From contig NZ_FOIL01000019.1 in the NCBI RefSeq assembly GCF_900101295.1, positions 1 to 54,860 on the forward strand: a DNA stretch of 54,860 nucleotides, read 5' to 3'. The DNA is from [Clostridium] aminophilum (GTDB taxonomy: Bacteria; Bacillota; Clostridia; Lachnospirales; Lachnospiraceae). The position numbers and the translations under genes were made by a program. Numbering within the stretch: the first letter of the stretch is position 1; each line of letters begins with the position of its first letter. This document shows, piece by piece, positions 1-8,121 of the stretch. Below the pieces are notes generated by a model. It was not told the DNA's origin and ran no database searches. It saw only the letters and a list, made by a program, of their open reading frames with translations.

Positions 1-411
1 CGCCGGAAAGCGGAGGCGGAGGAGCTTGCGCGCCGGAAAGAAGAGGAACGCCGGAAAACCGCGGTTCAGGTAGATCTCGGCGAAGAGAAGGCTCCCCAGA
101 TCGTTTCGGTGGATGGAGAAGAAAAGATGCCGCCGGCTTCTCTGGTTTTGAAAAATGTTCCCTATTCGATCGACTCGAATCCGTTTGTGATCGGAAGAGA
201 ATCCGGAGATCTGCTGGTTCCGGTGGATTACATTTCCTATGAGCATGCAAAGATCGAATATATGGATGCATCGTTTTATGTCAAGGATCTGAATTCAACC
301 AATCATACGATGGTCAACGGGATCCGTCTGGAACCGGAGGAAATGAAAAAGATCGTGGACGGCGATGTCATCACGCTTGGAAAACTGAACTTTGTATTTC
401 GGATCGGGTAA
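1..411 (+). CDS. FHA domain protein (5' end outside window)
   Basis: The frame is open from base 1, so only the C-terminal 136 residues are present. The first 30 or so are rich in Arg, Glu and Lys (RRKEEERRK), which suggests a charged helical linker. From about residue 45 follows one FHA fold, a phosphothreonine-binding module: GRE at the first loop, SYEHAKI carrying the Ser and His that contact the phosphate, and the NST...VNG end. A GTG at 109 could be read as a start, but nothing supports it over read-through from upstream. It lies 8 bases before a PP2C phosphatase and upstream of two Ser/Thr kinases, so it probably reads phosphothreonines made by them. What lies N-terminal cannot be known. 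Confidence 0.9.
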   Translation, partial: RRKAEAEELARRKEEERRKTAVQVDLGEEKAPQIVSVDGEEKMPPASLVLKNVPYSIDSNPFVIGRESGDLLVPVDYISYEHAKIEYMDASFYVKDLNSTNHTMVNGIRLEPEEMKKIVDGDVITLGKLNFVFRIG

Positions 412-419
412 TTTGGAGA

Positions 420-1226
420 ATGAAGAAAACGTATGACATTTTTGGCATAACCGACTGCGGAAATGTTCGGGCGGATAACCAGGACAGCCACCTGATCCGG
501 ACAGGAGCGGCCGGAGACGAAGAATTTTGTTTTCTGGCCGTGGCGGATGGCATGGGTGGCATGTCTCACGGTGAGGAGGCCAGCTGTACCTGCGTGGCAG
601 TGCTTGAAACATGGTGGAAGACAAAAGTGGCAGAAGCATGGAAGCAGAACGCTTTTGATATGGAACAGCTGGAGCAGTCTCTTGACGAGGCCATTCGGGA
701 GACCGATTCAACACTGCATGCTTTTTTTGAGCAGATCGGTGAACGGGGCGGCACAACGCTCAGCGCGATGTTTTTCTTTCGGGATTCGTATCTGTGCAAG
801 CATATTGGGGATTCCAGGATCTATCGCGTGACGCCGGATGGATGGGAACAGATCACCCGGGACCATACCCTTTATGAGAAGAAACGGATGGAAGGAACGC
901 TCACGCCGGAGAACGAAGCGGACGAATCGCTTCGGCATACGCTGGTCAATGCGTTGGGCATCGGAAAGATGCAGATCGATACTTATCGCGGCATGGCGGC
1001 CGCTTCGGACCGGTTTTTATTATGCTCCGACGGCTTTTATGAGTTTATGACGGCGCGGGATTTTCAGACCCTGGCCGGCGAAGGATCCGCGCAACAGAAG
1101 ATGACAGCGGTTAAGGATGATATCAAGAGTAAGGAAGCAGACGATAATCTGACCGGCATTCTGTTGCAGAAATGCGGCATGGAACGCAGAACGACCGTGA
1201 CGCTCGAACCGGAGAACGATGAATGA
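420..1226 (+). CDS. PP2C-family Ser/Thr protein phosphatase
   Basis: A 268-residue single-domain PPM/PP2C phosphatase, the length of stand-alone bacterial members such as Stp/PrpC. The metal-binding motifs are in order: the NQD near residue 21, VADGMGG near 41, HIGDSR near 128, RDHT near 147, LCSDGF near 203 and DDNLTG near 239. There is no signal peptide or membrane segment, so it is cytoplasmic. It should remove phosphate from Ser/Thr sites made by the two downstream kinases. The GGAGA before the ATG is very close to it, suggesting translation coupled to the preceding FHA gene. Confidence 0.93.
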   Translation: MKKTYDIFGITDCGNVRADNQDSHLIRTGAAGDEEFCFLAVADGMGGMSHGEEASCTCVAVLETWWKTKVAEAWKQNAFDMEQLEQSLDEAIRETDSTLHAFFEQIGERGGTTLSAMFFFRDSYLCKHIGDSRIYRVTPDGWEQITRDHTLYEKKRMEGTLTPENEADESLRHTLVNALGIGKMQIDTYRGMAAASDRFLLCSDGFYEFMTARDFQTLAGEGSAQQKMTAVKDDIKSKEADDNLTGILLQKCGMERRTTVTLEPENDE

Positions 1227-1245
1227 TCAAGATCGGGAGAATATT

Positions 1246-2001
1246 ATGAAAAATGAGATCAGATGCGCTGTCCTGACGGATGTCGGAGGCCGGGATCACA
1301 ATGAAGACTGCGCGGACGCTCTTCAGGACGATCACTCGGCGCTGCTGGTCCTGGCAGATGGACTGGGGGGGCACGGGAAGGGAGAGGTTGCCTCGGCTCT
1401 TGCCGTTGAAACAGTGAAAGAATGCTGGAAAAAAGATCCGGACAGTGATATTCGAACATGGTTTGAGCGATCTCAGGAGAAGGTTCTGCAGGAACAGAAG
1501 GCTCAGAATGCGGAATCTCAAATGAAAACCACCCTGACCTGCGCGTTGATCCGGGATGGAGAGATCGTGAGAGGACATATCGGGGATTCACGGGCATATA
1601 TTTTTCGGAACTGCCGTTATGAATCGAGAACCCTTGACCACAGTGTTCCCCAATCTCTGGTCAATGCAGGGATGATCCGGGAATCGGAGATCCGCCATCA
1701 TGAAGACCGCAATCGCGTGCTCCGAGTGGTGGGCAGTCCGTGGAAGGAAGGGACCCGGTACTGTGATGTGGAAACCAGACAGACAGACGGAGCGTTTTAT
1801 GCCGTTCTCCTGTGCAGTGATGGCTGGTGGGAACTGATCGATGAGAAAGAAATGTCCTCGTGTCTGAAAAAAGCGGATTCTCCGGAACAGTGGCTTGCCC
1901 TGATGCGCGAGATCATCCGTAGGAACGGCAGCGAAGGAATGGACAATTATACCGCGGCTGCCGCGTGGATAGGAAAAAAGAAGAAATCGTTTCTTTTTTA
2001 A
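1246..2001 (+). CDS. second PP2C-family Ser/Thr protein phosphatase
   Basis: A second PP2C phosphatase (251 residues from this start) with GRDHNEDC, VLADGLGGHGKGE, GHIGDSRAYIF, LDHSVP, LCSDGWWEL and MDNYTAAA. It is clearly diverged from its neighbour, so the two are not a recent duplication. An upstream ATG at 1219 overlaps the end of the previous gene by 8 bases, but the ATG at 1246 has a better-spaced GGGAGA (1235-1240) and begins directly at the fold, so it is preferred. Two phosphatases beside two kinases may mean different substrate or metal preferences. That pairing is inference. Confidence 0.92.
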   Translation: MKNEIRCAVLTDVGGRDHNEDCADALQDDHSALLVLADGLGGHGKGEVASALAVETVKECWKKDPDSDIRTWFERSQEKVLQEQKAQNAESQMKTTLTCALIRDGEIVRGHIGDSRAYIFRNCRYESRTLDHSVPQSLVNAGMIRESEIRHHEDRNRVLRVVGSPWKEGTRYCDVETRQTDGAFYAVLLCSDGWWELIDEKEMSSCLKKADSPEQWLALMREIIRRNGSEGMDNYTAAAAWIGKKKKSFLF

Positions 2002-2025
2002 GGTTTTAGGGGGATTTGCAGAACT

Positions 2026-4785
2026 ATGAAGATGGTGAAATGTGATCAAAATCACATTTATGATGGGGATCGATATGCCTTTTGCCCATATTGCAGAGCC
2101 GGTGAAAACAGTGTGAGCGCAGCGGGACGATCTGACGACGCACGGAAGACGGTATTCCTCGGGGAGGAGGAAGCCCCGAAGGCAGCAGAGAGCCGCAGCC
2201 ACAAGACGGTATTCCTCGGGGAGGAGGAAGCCCCGAAGGCAGCAGAGAGCCGCAGCCACAAGACGGTATTCCTCGGGGAGGAGGAAGCCCCGAAGGCAGC
2301 AGAGAGCCGCAGCCACAAGACGGTATTTCTCGGAGAGGAGGAAGCCCCGGAGGCAGCAGAAAGCCGCAGCCACAAGACGGTGTTCCTCGGGGAGGAGGAA
2401 GCCCCGAAGGAAGCAGAGGGCCGCAGCCACAAGACGGTGTTTCTCGGGGAGGAGGAAGCCCCGAAGGCAGTAGAGGGTCGCAGCCACAAGACGGTATTCC
2501 TCGGAGATGAAGTTGCTCCGGATGGCCGCAGCCATAAGACGGTGTTCCTCGGTGACGGGGAAAAGACGGATGGCGCGCAGACGGCGAAGAAAAAAGGAGA
2601 CTTTAATATCCAGGTCAGTCTGTCACAGAACGAGCAGGATTTTGTCAGAATACATGCTCCGAAGTTATGCCTGAACTGCATGAAGAACACAATGGAAGAT
2701 GACATGAAGTGTTGTCCGGATTGTGGATTCCGCAGAAATACTCCGCCGAGAGTTGCATTTCATCTGGCGCCGGGCCATGTCCTCAGCAACCGCTACATTG
2801 TTGGAACGGTTCTGGGTTTTGGCGGTTTCGGCATTTCCTATAAGGCGTGGGACACGGAACTGAAAACAGCGATCGCCATTAAGGAATATTTCCCGTCCGG
2901 ATCCGCAAACCGGATCCCGGGAACCAAGAATGTGATCCGATATTCCGGAAAAGGAAAAATGAACTTTGAAAAGGGAATGGAGCGATTCCGGGAAGAGGCT
3001 CTGAATACCGCAAAGTTCAATCATCACCCGAATATCGTTCATGTGTATGATTACTTTGAGGAAAATGATACAGCCTACATGACGATGGAACTTTTGCAGG
3101 GAACAACGCTGGAAGAGTATGTCAAGACCAGGGGAGGGAAGATCCCGTATCAGGAAGCCGTGAGGATCTTCAGTTTCATTTCCGACGCGGTCGATGCGAT
3201 GCATCAGAAAAACATGATCCATCGGGATCTCAGTCCGGACAATATCTATCTCTGTAATGACGGCAGCATTCGGCTGATGGATCTGGGCGCGGCCCGATTC
3301 TCGAGCAATATTGACGAATCGGATAAGACCGTGGTCGTGAAGATCGGTCTTGCTCCGCCGGAGCAGTACCATAAGAAAGGACATCAGGGACCGTGGACCG
3401 ATGTCTATGCGCTGTGCGCGTCTCTGTACTGGGTCGTGACCGGCGTGGAACCCGTAGAATCAACCGATCGACTGAAAAAAGATGATCTCGTCACGCCGGT
3501 GGATATCGATCCGGATATCCCGGATTACCTGAACAGGGTCATTCTGAAAGGAATGGCGCTACGGGAAGATCTGAGATTCCGCTCCATGACGGAATTCCGA
3601 AAGGCGCTGAACAATCAGGAAAAGGTTCTTGCATTAGAAAAAGAGATCAAAAAGAGAAAGAAAAAGCGCGCAGCGATCCTGGCAGCCGGCTTTGCGGCTG
3701 CCGCGCTGATCGGATCCGGCGCATGGTACTATTACAGTTCGCAGCGGAAGTCGGTGGAACTGGGCGACGTTAAGGTAAATCTTTGGGTCCCGGAACCGGC
3801 GGGGACAGACGAAGAAATGACAAGACGGACGTGGGAGAATGCTTTGGGGCAGTTCCGGACGGATTATTCCCATGTCGATATTGAGATCACCTGCATTCCG
3901 GAAGAAGAATATGAAACGAAGGTGCTTCACAGTCTGGATGCGGAAGATGCGCCGGATGTTTTTATCAGCGACGGCATCCCGGCGCAGCAGACGGCCGGAT
4001 TTGAAGATCTCAGTCCTGCCCTCAGCCTTCTGGACCACGCGAGCTACCGGTTCTTTGACGAATACGAAAAAATGTATTCCGATCATCGCCAGCTTCCCAT
4101 TGGATTCCGTGAATTGGCGGTGTATGCGAATCCATTGATGATCCGCGAAGGAGATACATCTCCTTACCGTAACTCAGTGGAAGATTTCTGCGAGAAAAAG
4201 TCGGCATTTGCGATCGGCGATATTGGGGAGTATTCGGAAATACAGAATGTGATGCCGGGAGCATACACCGTCAATCCGCCGGACCATCAGGCGGTAGTAT
4301 TTGACCATTTTCTCAGTGTAAATGGAAGTTCATCCAAAGAGAAACGGGATGCGGGCGTGCGAGTGGTATATTACCTTCTCGGAAGCGCGGCGCAGGATGT
4401 GATGTTTATCGAGAATCGCAGTTCCATGCCGCTGAACAAAACATCGCTGGAGAACTATTTCAGGGTCAATGCGGAGATCAGGGCGATCTCCGACGGGATC
4501 GATTCTGCGGAAGTGGTGGATCCGACATCGCTGGAGGCTCGAAAAGAAGCGATCTTTGCAGAACTGAAGAAAGAAGATGACCTGACGTATCTGGCGGGGA
4601 CGGCGAACACTCCGGAAGAACAGCAGGCAGAGACAGAAGGCGATGCCCCGGAGGCTCAGCAGGCAGAGGAGAGCGCCCCGGAAGCGCAGCAGGCAGAGAC
4701 AGAAGGCGACGCTCCGGAAACTCAGCAGGCACAGACAGAGGGCGCTCCGGAAGAACAGAACAAAGGCAGTGAAGAGAACGGATAA
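2026..4785 (+). CDS. membrane Ser/Thr kinase with TVFLG repeats and solute-binding-like outer domain
   Basis: A 919-residue mosaic. A small metal-binding cluster (C6, H10, C20, C23) is followed by eight units centred on KTVFLG, with the Thr at residues 42, 61, 80, 99, 118, 137, 156 and 172. A Cys4 ribbon follows (C215, C218, C230, C233). The kinase domain spans about 250-520: Gly-rich loop LGFGGFG at 262, K286 in AIKEY, HRD at 399-401 and DLG at 419-421 in place of DFG. After one membrane helix (about 547-570) comes an outer domain of about 280 residues resembling ABC family-1 solute-binding proteins (VNLWVPEP, DVFISDG), then a Glu/Gln/Ala-rich tail. No lipobox or transporter genes are nearby, so the outer domain probably senses a ligand. 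Which Thr residues are phosphorylated is unknown. Confidence 0.9.
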   Translation: MKMVKCDQNHIYDGDRYAFCPYCRAGENSVSAAGRSDDARKTVFLGEEEAPKAAESRSHKTVFLGEEEAPKAAESRSHKTVFLGEEEAPKAAESRSHKTVFLGEEEAPEAAESRSHKTVFLGEEEAPKEAEGRSHKTVFLGEEEAPKAVEGRSHKTVFLGDEVAPDGRSHKTVFLGDGEKTDGAQTAKKKGDFNIQVSLSQNEQDFVRIHAPKLCLNCMKNTMEDDMKCCPDCGFRRNTPPRVAFHLAPGHVLSNRYIVGTVLGFGGFGISYKAWDTELKTAIAIKEYFPSGSANRIPGTKNVIRYSGKGKMNFEKGMERFREEALNTAKFNHHPNIVHVYDYFEENDTAYMTMELLQGTTLEEYVKTRGGKIPYQEAVRIFSFISDAVDAMHQKNMIHRDLSPDNIYLCNDGSIRLMDLGAARFSSNIDESDKTVVVKIGLAPPEQYHKKGHQGPWTDVYALCASLYWVVTGVEPVESTDRLKKDDLVTPVDIDPDIPDYLNRVILKGMALREDLRFRSMTEFRKALNNQEKVLALEKEIKKRKKKRAAILAAGFAAAALIGSGAWYYYSSQRKSVELGDVKVNLWVPEPAGTDEEMTRRTWENALGQFRTDYSHVDIEITCIPEEEYETKVLHSLDAEDAPDVFISDGIPAQQTAGFEDLSPALSLLDHASYRFFDEYEKMYSDHRQLPIGFRELAVYANPLMIREGDTSPYRNSVEDFCEKKSAFAIGDIGEYSEIQNVMPGAYTVNPPDHQAVVFDHFLSVNGSSSKEKRDAGVRVVYYLLGSAAQDVMFIENRSSMPLNKTSLENYFRVNAEIRAISDGIDSAEVVDPTSLEARKEAIFAELKKEDDLTYLAGTANTPEEQQAETEGDAPEAQQAEESAPEAQQAETEGDAPETQQAQTEGAPEEQNKGSEENG
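2143..2560 (+). repeat. 57-bp in-frame tandem repeat array
   Basis: About six 57-bp units and two shorter ones encode a 19-residue period built on KTVFLGEEEAP and a Ser/Arg/His spacer. Units 1-3 are almost identical at DNA level and later units drift (GEE, GDE, GDG), which indicates recent expansion by slippage or recombination from the 5' side. There is no unique spacer between units, so this is not a CRISPR array. Copy number is likely to vary between strains. Confidence 0.95.
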
Positions 4786-4790
4786 GTATT

Positions 4791-7010
4791 ATGAATGAGA
4801 CAGAAAACTATCATCTGGTGAGAGGGACGATCCTTCACGATCGCTATCGGATCGAGGAAGTTCTTGGAATGGGCGGCTTTGGGATCACCTATTCCGTTAT
4901 CGATGAGAAGCTTCAGCAGAAGGTGGCCATCAAGGAATATCTCCAGGGAGAAACGGCTACCAGAGTGCCTGGAACAAAAGAAGTTATCATCTATGACGGT
5001 GAGGCGGGAGAACAGTTCCGGGCCGGCAGAGAAAAATTCATCGAAGAATCGGAAAAACTGGCAAACCTTCGTTCAGAACAGGAAGTTGTGCATATTTTCG
5101 ATTATTTTGAGGAAAACAACACAGCGTACATTGTCATGGAACTTCTGATCGGCGAGACGCTCCGGGAGAGAATGAACCGGGTTCACCGGATCCCGGTTCA
5201 GGAAGCCATTCAGATCCTGATCCCGGTGCTGAACGGATTGGAAAAGGTCCATGCCCAGGGACTGCTGCACCGTGACATCGCGCCGGATAATATCTTTTTG
5301 CTGTCATCCGGTGAGGTAAAGCTTTTTGATTTCGGCGCGTCCAGATATGCGGTGACGCAGAAAAGCCGAAGTCTGACCGTTCAGGTCAAGAGCGGATATA
5401 CACCGGTGGAACAGTATCAGAGCCACGGCAATCAGGGGACATGGACGGATGTCTATGCGGCTGCTGCCGTATTCTACCACATGGTTACCGGAGAGATCCC
5501 GCCGGATTCGATGGAGCGAATGACCGCTGATACGCTGGTTCCGCTGTCCAAAAAAGCGGTCGGGGTCAGGGAGAGCCTGAGCAATGCCGTAATGAATGCG
5601 CTGAACGTCTTTCCGGAGAACCGGACTCCGACGGCAGAAATGTTCCGCAATGAGATCTGCGCGGAGGAGGTAAAGCGCCGGGCAGAAGAGAAGAAAAAGG
5701 AAGACATCGGAAAAATGCCGTTGTGGCAAAAATGCGCCGTTGCGGGAGCCATTGCGATCGCGCTGGGAGGCGCTGCCTATGTCGCAAGCGGAGCGGGGAT
5801 CAGGGATATTGCCCGATTCAGTAACCCGGCGTCGTCTGCCGTCCGCGTTCCGAATTTTGTCAATATCGACCTTTCCGCGGCGGAAGCGATGGCGAAGGAC
5901 ACCGGCATCCGAATCAATGTAGTGTCAAAGAAATACTCCAATGAGATCCTGAGAAATCGCATTATTGAACAGAACGTCGGCAGCGGAGAGGAAGTTCCGG
6001 CGGAAGGAACGGTGGACGTGGTCGTTTCCGCCGGTATCCAGCCGACAAACGTGCCGGATGTGACGGGTATTCCGAAAGATGACGCGCTTTCGGCCCTCGG
6101 AGCTGCCGATCTGATCGCCAGCTTCAGCGAAGAATACTCTTATTTCAAACCGGGCATCGTGATGGGACAGAGTCTGGAAGCCGGATCCATGGTCGACACC
6201 GGCTCGGAGATTTCGGTGACCCTGTCCGGAGGATATCAGGATGTCAGCCTGAAAGGCCAGGGAACGGTCGGGGATTTCACCGGACGTTTTCTTGATGAAG
6301 CCGGTCAGCAGGCTCAGCAGGATCACTATTATATCGAGCGAAGCGGACTGGAATACAGTGATACCGTTCCGAGAGGCGCGGTCATTCGGCAGGAGCCGGC
6401 GGCCAATGCGACGATCGATTATTATGACGTGGTAAGACTCGTTGTCAGTGACGGACGGGAGAGAACGAAAGTTCCGTCAGTTGAACTGACAGAGCAGAGC
6501 GCGGCAAGACAGCTTCTGGAAGACGCAGGACTTACGGTTGAGATCACAGAGATCTCCAGCGAATCGGTGGCAAAGGGACTTGTTATGGTGCAGGATCCGG
6601 TTGCTGACACCGAGCTTGAAAAGGGATCCGTAGTTCATCTTACGGTCAGCGGCGGCACTCTTGCCAATGTTGCGGCAACGGAGCAGCGCCAGGCGGCGCA
6701 GAGTCAGGCGGCGCAGCAGCAGGCAGCGCAGCAGCAGGCGGCGCAGCAACAGGCGGCGCAACAGAAAGCAGCGCAGCAGCAGGCGGCGCAGCAACAGGCG
6801 GCGCAACAGAAAGCAGCGCAGCAGCAGGCAGCGCAGCAACAGGCGGCGCAGCAGAAAGCAGCGCAACAACAGGCAGCGCAGCAGAAAGCAGCGCAGCAAC
6901 AGGCAGCACAGCAACAGGCGGCGCAGCAACAAACCGCAAAACAGCAAAACAAAGGCGGCGCTGAGGCGGCGGTTTCGGATGATGCATTTGCAAAACTGAT
7001 GGGCGGCTGA
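4791..7010 (+). CDS. PASTA-domain membrane Ser/Thr kinase (PknB/PrkC-like)
   Basis: A 739-residue kinase. The Gly-rich loop LGMGGFG starts at residue 25, K48 sits in AIKEY, HRD is at 160-162 and DFG at 180-182. A single membrane helix lies at about 314-335. Outside the cell are PASTA modules, which bind peptidoglycan fragments in this family: clear ones at about 350-412, 414-480 and 561-628, and a more diverged one at about 481-555. The C-terminus (about 635-722) is a long AAQQ low-complexity tail, unusual for this family. It starts 5 bases after the upstream kinase stop, so the two are co-transcribed. Expected role: sensing cell-wall state and phosphorylating cytoplasmic targets, perhaps including the neighbour's TVFLG units. 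Confidence 0.93.
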   Translation: MNETENYHLVRGTILHDRYRIEEVLGMGGFGITYSVIDEKLQQKVAIKEYLQGETATRVPGTKEVIIYDGEAGEQFRAGREKFIEESEKLANLRSEQEVVHIFDYFEENNTAYIVMELLIGETLRERMNRVHRIPVQEAIQILIPVLNGLEKVHAQGLLHRDIAPDNIFLLSSGEVKLFDFGASRYAVTQKSRSLTVQVKSGYTPVEQYQSHGNQGTWTDVYAAAAVFYHMVTGEIPPDSMERMTADTLVPLSKKAVGVRESLSNAVMNALNVFPENRTPTAEMFRNEICAEEVKRRAEEKKKEDIGKMPLWQKCAVAGAIAIALGGAAYVASGAGIRDIARFSNPASSAVRVPNFVNIDLSAAEAMAKDTGIRINVVSKKYSNEILRNRIIEQNVGSGEEVPAEGTVDVVVSAGIQPTNVPDVTGIPKDDALSALGAADLIASFSEEYSYFKPGIVMGQSLEAGSMVDTGSEISVTLSGGYQDVSLKGQGTVGDFTGRFLDEAGQQAQQDHYYIERSGLEYSDTVPRGAVIRQEPAANATIDYYDVVRLVVSDGRERTKVPSVELTEQSAARQLLEDAGLTVEITEISSESVAKGLVMVQDPVADTELEKGSVVHLTVSGGTLANVAATEQRQAAQSQAAQQQAAQQQAAQQQAAQQKAAQQQAAQQQAAQQKAAQQQAAQQQAAQQKAAQQQAAQQKAAQQQAAQQQAAQQQTAKQQNKGGAEAAVSDDAFAKLMGG
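6682..6945 (+). repeat. 15-bp tandem repeat coding Ala/Gln tail
   Basis: Repeated cag-cag-gcg/gca-gcg/gca-cag units encode QQAAQ and KAAQQ pentads at the C-terminus of the PASTA kinase. Third codon positions vary (gcg/gca, cag/caa), so the protein pattern is kept while the DNA drifts. The segment is extracellular by topology and may act as a spacer or wall-associated tail. Confidence 0.9.
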
Positions 7011-7015
7011 GCTCT

Positions 7016-7188
7016 GTGTTATAGGAAATTTCTCCGAAATTCCTATAACACAAAAACGCTCCGCGAGGATGCGCACGCCGCTGCAAGGAAAAATGTCACC
7101 TTACGGTGACCAGCGGCGGCACGCAATGTCCGTCAAGGTCCCATCAGGAGTGAGGAGATGGGGGAGCCGAAGTCCGCTTGCGGACTTT
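7016..7188. repeat. dispersed palindromic intergenic repeat, copy A
   Basis: An element of about 173 bp built from three inverted repeats: GTGTTATAGGAA pairing across 7016-7052, GCCGCTG...CAGCGGC enclosing GTCACC/GGTGAC (about 7077-7119), and AAGTCCGC-TT-GCGGACTT (7170-7187). A near full-length relative lies at 24571-24741 and a degenerate one at 32541-32660. It has no coding capacity and fills the gap between the kinase operon and the next gene. Confidence 0.8.
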
Positions 7189-7257
7189 GTTCAAGAGTTA
7201 AATCCATTTAATGATCAGGCAACTTAATATGTGAATAATATGCGGGAGGAAAATGAA

Positions 7258-8046
7258 ATGAAAAGAAAAACAGCGTTGATGGTGTTGACTTCACTGGTTT
7301 TGAGCTGCGCAGCAGGGGTCCCTGCGATGGCGGCAAGCTGGCAGCAGGAAGTAGACGGAAGATACTGGTATCTGAAAGATAACGGCTCTTACCCGGCGGA
7401 TGAGATCTGTGAGATCGATGGGAAAAAGTATCTGTTTGACGCATCCGGATATATGCTGACGGGATGGCAGAACTTTAAGGGGCATACATATTCGTTCGAT
7501 GAGACCGGAGCGATGCGGACGGGATGGTATCAGGACGGAAATGTATATTATTATTTAAATGAGTATTCCGGAGAGATGACGACCGGTTTTCAGGACGTGG
7601 GCAACTACACCTATTACTTCAATGATGAGGGAAAAATGCAGACCGGCGTGATTGAGGTGAACGGACTTCATTACAGAACACTGGATGGCGGTCAGATCAT
7701 CAAGGACAAAAAAATGAAGATCAACGGAGTGTATTTCTCCTTTGATTCGAACGGAGTCACATCTGTTTACAATAAGGATTACAAAAAATGGATGACCGTG
7801 GCTTCCAACGAAGATCAGGTTGATGAGGTGAAATACAAATTGGAGGACGATCTGAACAGCGGTCGGCTTACCCGCAGACAGTTTGAGGATGAAGCACGCA
7901 GAAAGTTAACGCAGATGGATGTGTCGACAGCGGAGATCAATGACTTTATTCAGGAAGTGTTCGATTCATATAATTGGACTTATGTTCCGGATCAGAGCTA
8001 TTACGAGGAAATGTTGGATACCTGGAACAGCCAGTGGGAAGACTGA
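7258..8046 (+). CDS. secreted cell-wall-binding repeat protein
   Basis: 262 residues from the ATG at 7258, which has GGGAGGA (7244-7250) at proper spacing; a GTG at 7231 in frame has none. The N-terminus is a typical signal peptide (MKRKTALMVL..., Ala-X-Ala cleavage near PAMAAS). Residues about 30-170 hold choline-binding-type repeats (GWQNFKGHTYSFDETGAM, GWYQDGNVYYYLN) that anchor proteins to wall polymers. The C-terminal 90 residues are charged, helical and unrecognised. Its position between kinase and sensor genes suggests it serves the same envelope system. Confidence 0.85.
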   Translation: MKRKTALMVLTSLVLSCAAGVPAMAASWQQEVDGRYWYLKDNGSYPADEICEIDGKKYLFDASGYMLTGWQNFKGHTYSFDETGAMRTGWYQDGNVYYYLNEYSGEMTTGFQDVGNYTYYFNDEGKMQTGVIEVNGLHYRTLDGGQIIKDKKMKINGVYFSFDSNGVTSVYNKDYKKWMTVASNEDQVDEVKYKLEDDLNSGRLTRRQFEDEARRKLTQMDVSTAEINDFIQEVFDSYNWTYVPDQSYYEEMLDTWNSQWED

Positions 8047-8121
8047 GAGTGATCCGATCCGTCTGGCGCGGAGACAGATCTAAACTGTAAACATAGTTGA
8101 CTGATGTAAGGCGAGGGAAAA

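Noticed and set aside
2143-2560. CRISPR-like array
   Set aside because: Units are 57 bp, contiguous, in frame and have no unique spacers.
1588-2705. Long minus-strand frames with repeated LVAAALCCLRG or SPRNTVLWLR
   Set aside because: They are the antisense of the TVFLG repeat array; the repeat keeps all frames open. No ribosome site or known motif.
6646-7086. Minus-strand and +1 frames over the Ala/Gln repeat (Cys-Ala or Arg/Ser-rich)
   Set aside because: Shadows of the low-complexity coding repeat.
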